Source: an uncultured bacterium (lineage in GTDB: Bacteria > Verrucomicrobiota > Kiritimatiellia > RFP12 > UBA1067). From it: a stretch of 7,995 bases of DNA. Below, in pieces: positions 5,937 through 7,995 of this stretch. Where the stretch lies: NCBI GenBank assembly GCA_902779075.1, contig CACZAK010000233.1, positions 1 through 7,995 of the forward strand, given 5' to 3'. Position 1 is the stretch's first letter; the number at the start of each line of letters is the position of its first letter. The notes below the pieces were generated by a model, which ran no database searches, was not told the origin of the DNA, and worked only from the letters and a program-made list of their open reading frames with translations. Made by a program: the position numbers and the translations under genes.

Positions 5937-6280
5937 AGAAAATGATGATGATGCTCGCCGCGTGTGCGGTGGCGTTTACGACGTTCGCGGCGCAGTGCGC
6001 GGCGAAGACCGAAGACGGCGTTCAGTGCAAGCGCCAGGCGGAGGAGAACAGCAAGTACTGCTGGCAGCACATCAAGGGTGCCAGCCAGTGCCAGGCGCTC
6101 ACCAAAGACGGCGCGAAGTGCAAGCGCAAGGCCCAGCCCGGCAAGAAGTACTGCTGGCAGCACGCCAACTACAAGCCCGAGGCGAAGAAGCCGGCGGCGA
6201 AGGGCGAGGCGAAGAAGCCTGTTGCGAAGCCTGCCGACAAGGCCCCCGCCAAGCAGGCCGAGAAGCCCGCCGCAAAGTGA
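5933..6280 (+). CDS. Secreted protein with two Cys/His (YCWQH) units and Lys/Ala/Pro-rich tail
   Basis: A 115-residue protein with an export signal (residues 1-19 or 20) and two tandem units of the form C-x9-C-x10-C-x2-H. The units use C22, C32, C43 and H46, then C53, C63, C74 and H77, with a period of 31. Each unit reads [T]-x-[D]-G-x-x-CKR...YCWQH, a motif I know from small uncharacterised proteins (DUF5763-type). The CCCH set suggests zinc binding. Residues 78-115 are a low-complexity tail of K, A, P and E resembling histone H1-like tails, suited to binding polyanions or cell wall. The start overlaps the Sel1 stop by 4 bp and has its own AAAGGAAAAG site. Export of a zinc-ribbon-like protein is odd, because such motifs are usually cytoplasmic. 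A LAAC lipobox at residues 8-11 is probably too close to the N-terminus to be used. Confidence 0.85.
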   Translation: MKKMMMMLAACAVAFTTFAAQCAAKTEDGVQCKRQAEENSKYCWQHIKGASQCQALTKDGAKCKRKAQPGKKYCWQHANYKPEAKKPAAKGEAKKPVAKPADKAPAKQAEKPAAK

Positions 6281-6305
6281 CCAGTCGAGGCTCGCCGTGA
6301 CGGCT

Positions 6306-6334
6306 CGCCCCACCCTTGTTACGGGGATGGGGCG
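6306..6334 (+). terminator. GC-rich hairpin after the operon
   Basis: CGCCCCACCC (6306-6315) pairs with bases 6324-6334 in a 10-bp stem with one bulged A, and an eight-base loop. No T run follows, so intrinsic termination is uncertain. The position shortly after the last operon gene supports a 3'-end or transcript-stabilising role. It is preceded by two direct copies of GGCTCGCC (6289-6296 and 6302-6309). Confidence 0.4.
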
Positions 6335-6352
6335 GCCTTGCCGCATATCTGT

Positions 6353-6376
6353 TGCCGCGACAAAAGCGCGGCATTT
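6353..6376 (+). terminator. Second hairpin, possible weak terminator
   Basis: TGCCGCG (6353-6359) and CGCGGCA (6367-6373) form a perfect 7-bp stem with the loop ACAAAAG, followed by only three T residues. It resembles a minimal intrinsic terminator and would insulate the next promoter from the upstream operon. Confidence 0.45.
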
Positions 6377-6419
6377 GACACGTTCCGCAACGAATCTCAA
6401 CAACGGCGGCGTAAAAATA

Positions 6420-6428
6420 TGATACACT
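6420..6428 (+). promoter_or_regulatory. Extended -10 promoter with almost no 5' leader
   Basis: TGATACACT carries the TGn extension and a TACACT hexamer, preceded by an A-rich stretch. Transcription would begin near 6435, only about eight bases before the ATG at 6443. No Shine-Dalgarno sequence fits in that leader. A TTGACA at 6375-6380 lies too far upstream to serve as its -35. Confidence 0.5.
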
Positions 6429-6442
6429 AATGGCGCACGGCG

Positions 6443-6703
6443 ATGAATGTTCACGAAATCATAGAAGCTTTTAGGAACGGGCTGGTATGGATCGGCTTGT
6501 CGGCGCTGGCCGCGATTGCGGTCGGCGTCGTCGGTGCGTGGCTGTACAGAGGTGTCGCGTCCGCCATGCGGCGGCCTCTGGCGGTGGCAAGACTTGCCGC
6601 GTTTGTAGCCTTTTCGGCATTCTGCGTCATACGCGTCGGCGCGAAGTTCCTCATGTCACGCCTGAAGAAATTGCACAGGGATGGCGGCTTGAGAGCGTGG
6701 TGA
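6443..6703 (+). CDS. N-terminal membrane-anchor part of a frameshifted exported protein
   Basis: As read, this ORF encodes 86 residues. It contains two hydrophobic stretches (about 14-35 and 47-63) separated by R36 and R43-R44, and then VGAK. The charged end from residue 69 (FLMSRLKKLHRDGG...) looks like out-of-frame sequence. In another frame, from 6649, the DNA reads PHVTPEEIAQGWRLES, the usual start of the following protein's conserved region. The two parts rejoin if one base is restored at 6647-6648. I therefore read it as the 5' part of one gene with the downstream body. The ATG at 6443 has no Shine-Dalgarno and lies about eight bases after the predicted transcript start. A genuine small membrane protein is the alternative: its TGA overlaps a GTG at 6700 of the next frame, which would also allow coupled translation. 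Confidence 0.6.
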   Translation: MNVHEIIEAFRNGLVWIGLSALAAIAVGVVGAWLYRGVASAMRRPLAVARLAAFVAFSAFCVIRVGAKFLMSRLKKLHRDGGLRAW

Positions 6704-7995
6704 CGAACGATGCGGTTTCGTATGCGATGCCGACGAATGGCGTTGAATACATGCCGTGGTCGCTGGGCGGCGGGTATGAGATGCACTTCCCACTTGACCT
6801 CGGCGATGATTTCGGATTTCCGTTCGGCACGGGCGTGGTGCACCGCTTGGACGTGCTTTCCGGCGGCATGGTGGAGTCGTTGCCGCGGCAACGGGTGGAA
6901 GGTGCATGCTATTCGTCGATGATGTCGATATGTGCGGCGAGGGAGTGGGCGTCGATTGTGCCCGGGGTGGGGCGGTTCTGGTGGGCGGATACGGCGGCAT
7001 CATCGATGCCGCCCTACCGGACGAAGCTGCTGACATGGGAGAATGTGTATGCGGGTCGGGATAGGACGGGGCAGTACAACGCGCAGATTGAGTTACGAGG
7101 GGATGGGAACTTTATCACGCGCTCGAATGACGTGGAGCGCGTCTACCGGCGCGTACTGCCATTTGACCTTGACAATGACGGCTTGCCGAACGACATCGAC
7201 CCCGCGCCGGAGACGCCGATTGTGCCGTCCGCCTGGAACCAGTCGGAAGAATGGGCGGCGGTGGCTTTTCCGTCGAACGCCGCCGAGATAGCCGCCATGG
7301 GCGGCTACGCCGCATGGGCTGCTGCCCGGGGTGCCAATCCCGACAGGCGGCTCGTCTCGCTCGGCTTAGCGTTCGACGACGGGAGCGTGCGGCCCTCTCT
7401 GCTTGATTTCGGCGGAGTCCCAGTGGTGGCGGACGGTGATGCGGAACTTGTGTTCGCCATCGACTGCGGGGCGAGGGTGCCATTTACGCTCACGTCGGGG
7501 CGGCTTGGCTCTCTTGCGGTGACGGCGACGGAACCGCCGACGCGTTCGGGCGAAGGCATGACCACGACTGAGAGCAGCGAGTTCCTGGGCAACTACGGTT
7601 ATCCGCACGAACGCACCGTGAACGACGTGAAGGTGCACCTCGACGGTTCGCGCTCCGGGTGGTTGTGCCGCACGGCGGGGGTGTCCGTTGAACCCTCCTG
7701 GTTGCCGCACTTTTCCCCTGACGATTCTGTCGAACTGACGGCGGAAGTATCGGGCTGTCACTCCAACGCCTACTTGGGTTGCACGTGGACCGGCGGCACG
7801 GGCATCACGTTCTCGCAAGAACATTCGCTTTCGACGACCGTGACGTACGATCCCACATCAACCGTTGAATGGTCGACCAACAGCATAGACCTGATCACGC
7901 AGTTTGTCGGCTATACCATGACGAACCACGTACACTTCACGGTGGGGACGACCAACGTGCCGCCGCTTCGATTTTCGATTGGCTGCCAGGAGATA
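6700..7995 (+). CDS. Large exported-type protein with calcium-loop motif; body of the frameshifted gene, 3' end outside window
   Basis: This frame is open from 6475 to the window edge. Sequence that looks genuine starts at 6649 (PHVTPEEIAQGWRLESVVTNDAV), upstream of the first usable starts after the shift (GTG at 6697 or 6700). From 6700 it gives 432 residues without a stop. Conserved marks are TNDAVSYAMPTNG, a W/F/G-rich middle (HFPLDLGDDFGFPFG), KLLTWENVYAG and ELRGDGNFITRSNDVE. The loop D-L-D-N-D-G-L-P-N-D-I-D-P (7165-7203) resembles thrombospondin type-3 calcium sites. The later part is rich in T, S, V and G, with beta-strand-like repeats typical of surface or secreted proteins. I associate this layout with expanded families in Kiritimatiellota/Verrucomicrobiota of unknown function. 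Cell-surface location is inferred. Confidence 0.75.
   Translation, partial: MTNDAVSYAMPTNGVEYMPWSLGGGYEMHFPLDLGDDFGFPFGTGVVHRLDVLSGGMVESLPRQRVEGACYSSMMSICAAREWASIVPGVGRFWWADTAASSMPPYRTKLLTWENVYAGRDRTGQYNAQIELRGDGNFITRSNDVERVYRRVLPFDLDNDGLPNDIDPAPETPIVPSAWNQSEEWAAVAFPSNAAEIAAMGGYAAWAAARGANPDRRLVSLGLAFDDGSVRPSLLDFGGVPVVADGDAELVFAIDCGARVPFTLTSGRLGSLAVTATEPPTRSGEGMTTTESSEFLGNYGYPHERTVNDVKVHLDGSRSGWLCRTAGVSVEPSWLPHFSPDDSVELTAEVSGCHSNAYLGCTWTGGTGITFSQEHSLSTTVTYDPTSTVEWSTNSIDLITQFVGYTMTNHVHFTVGTTNVPPLRFSIGCQEI
7165..7203 (+). other. Thrombospondin type-3-like calcium-binding loop
   Basis: The loop reads D-L-D-N-D-G-L-P-N-D-I-D-P. The D-x-D-x-D-G spacing with later Asp residues matches calcium-binding loops of thrombospondin type-3 and similar bacterial extracellular repeats. 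It supports an extracellular site of action. Confidence 0.7.

Noticed and set aside
6375..6380. Perfect TTGACA as a -35 box
   Set aside because: The nearest good -10 (6423-6428) is 42 bases away, far beyond the 16-18 base spacing; no -10 is found at the right distance.
5792..6454. Minus-strand Leu/Arg-rich ORF of 220 residues
   Set aside because: It is a shadow of the Sel1 end and of the Lys/Ala-rich tail, and its apparent Leu repeats are the reverse reading of that low-complexity DNA.
6430..6474. Short ORF starting ATGGCGCAC just before the 6443 start
   Set aside because: It ends after 14 codons at TAG, has no ribosome binding site, and is in a different frame from the conserved N-terminus.
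7366..7824. Minus-strand ORF of 152 residues
   Set aside because: It is opposite the long open frame with TNDAVSYAMPTN and calcium-loop motifs; no start signal or family resemblance is visible.
1..7995. tRNA, rRNA, CRISPR array or transposase genes
   Set aside because: No cloverleaf-like segment, regular repeat-spacer array or transposase motif was seen by eye on either strand.

Overview
The window looks like a gut or rumen-type member of the Verrucomicrobiota/Kiritimatiellota group. This is an inference from gene content. It rests on the last gene, whose layout I associate with repeated families of large exported proteins in that group (an "...EEIAQGW...TNDAVSYAMPTN" start, then a calcium-loop DxDNDGLPNDxDP). 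It also rests on the secreted Sel1-repeat protein, the fairly high GC, and the accessory cargo (toxin-antitoxin pair, restriction-modification fragment). No rRNA, tRNA, CRISPR array or transposase gene is visible.

Left end (1-1500), defence-type cargo. On the minus strand is a type II toxin-antitoxin pair: an addiction-module antitoxin (269-496) and a RelE/ParE-like toxin (1-267) that runs off the window edge. Its promoter lies in a divergent spacer that also holds a perfect inverted repeat. On the plus strand are a small acidic protein (623-811) and a free-standing 192-residue protein (829-1407). The latter matches only the C-terminal, target-recognition end of MmeI-like type IIL restriction-methyltransferases. 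Positions 1408-1504 are non-coding or nearly so and carry short repeats.

Centre (1505-6280), a five-gene plus-strand run of exported or membrane-anchored proteins with spacers of 19, 29 and 52 bp and one 4-bp overlap. It comprises a 536-residue protein with a signal peptide, a glycine-rich membrane hairpin and a 9-residue tandem-repeat tail. Next are a 208-residue single-pass protein and a 461-residue protein with a signal peptide, a membrane span and a helical domain. The last two are a secreted five-repeat Sel1 protein and a secreted protein with two C-x9-C-x10-C-x2-H units and a Lys/Ala/Pro-rich tail. I cannot name the first three. Their close packing suggests an envelope-located complex, and this is the best candidate for an undescribed system here.

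Right end (6281-7995). An intergenic stretch with two hairpins and an extended -10 promoter leads into a large exported-type protein that continues past the window. Its N-terminal membrane region (6443-6646) and its body (from 6649) lie in different frames, so the gene carries an apparent one-base frameshift.
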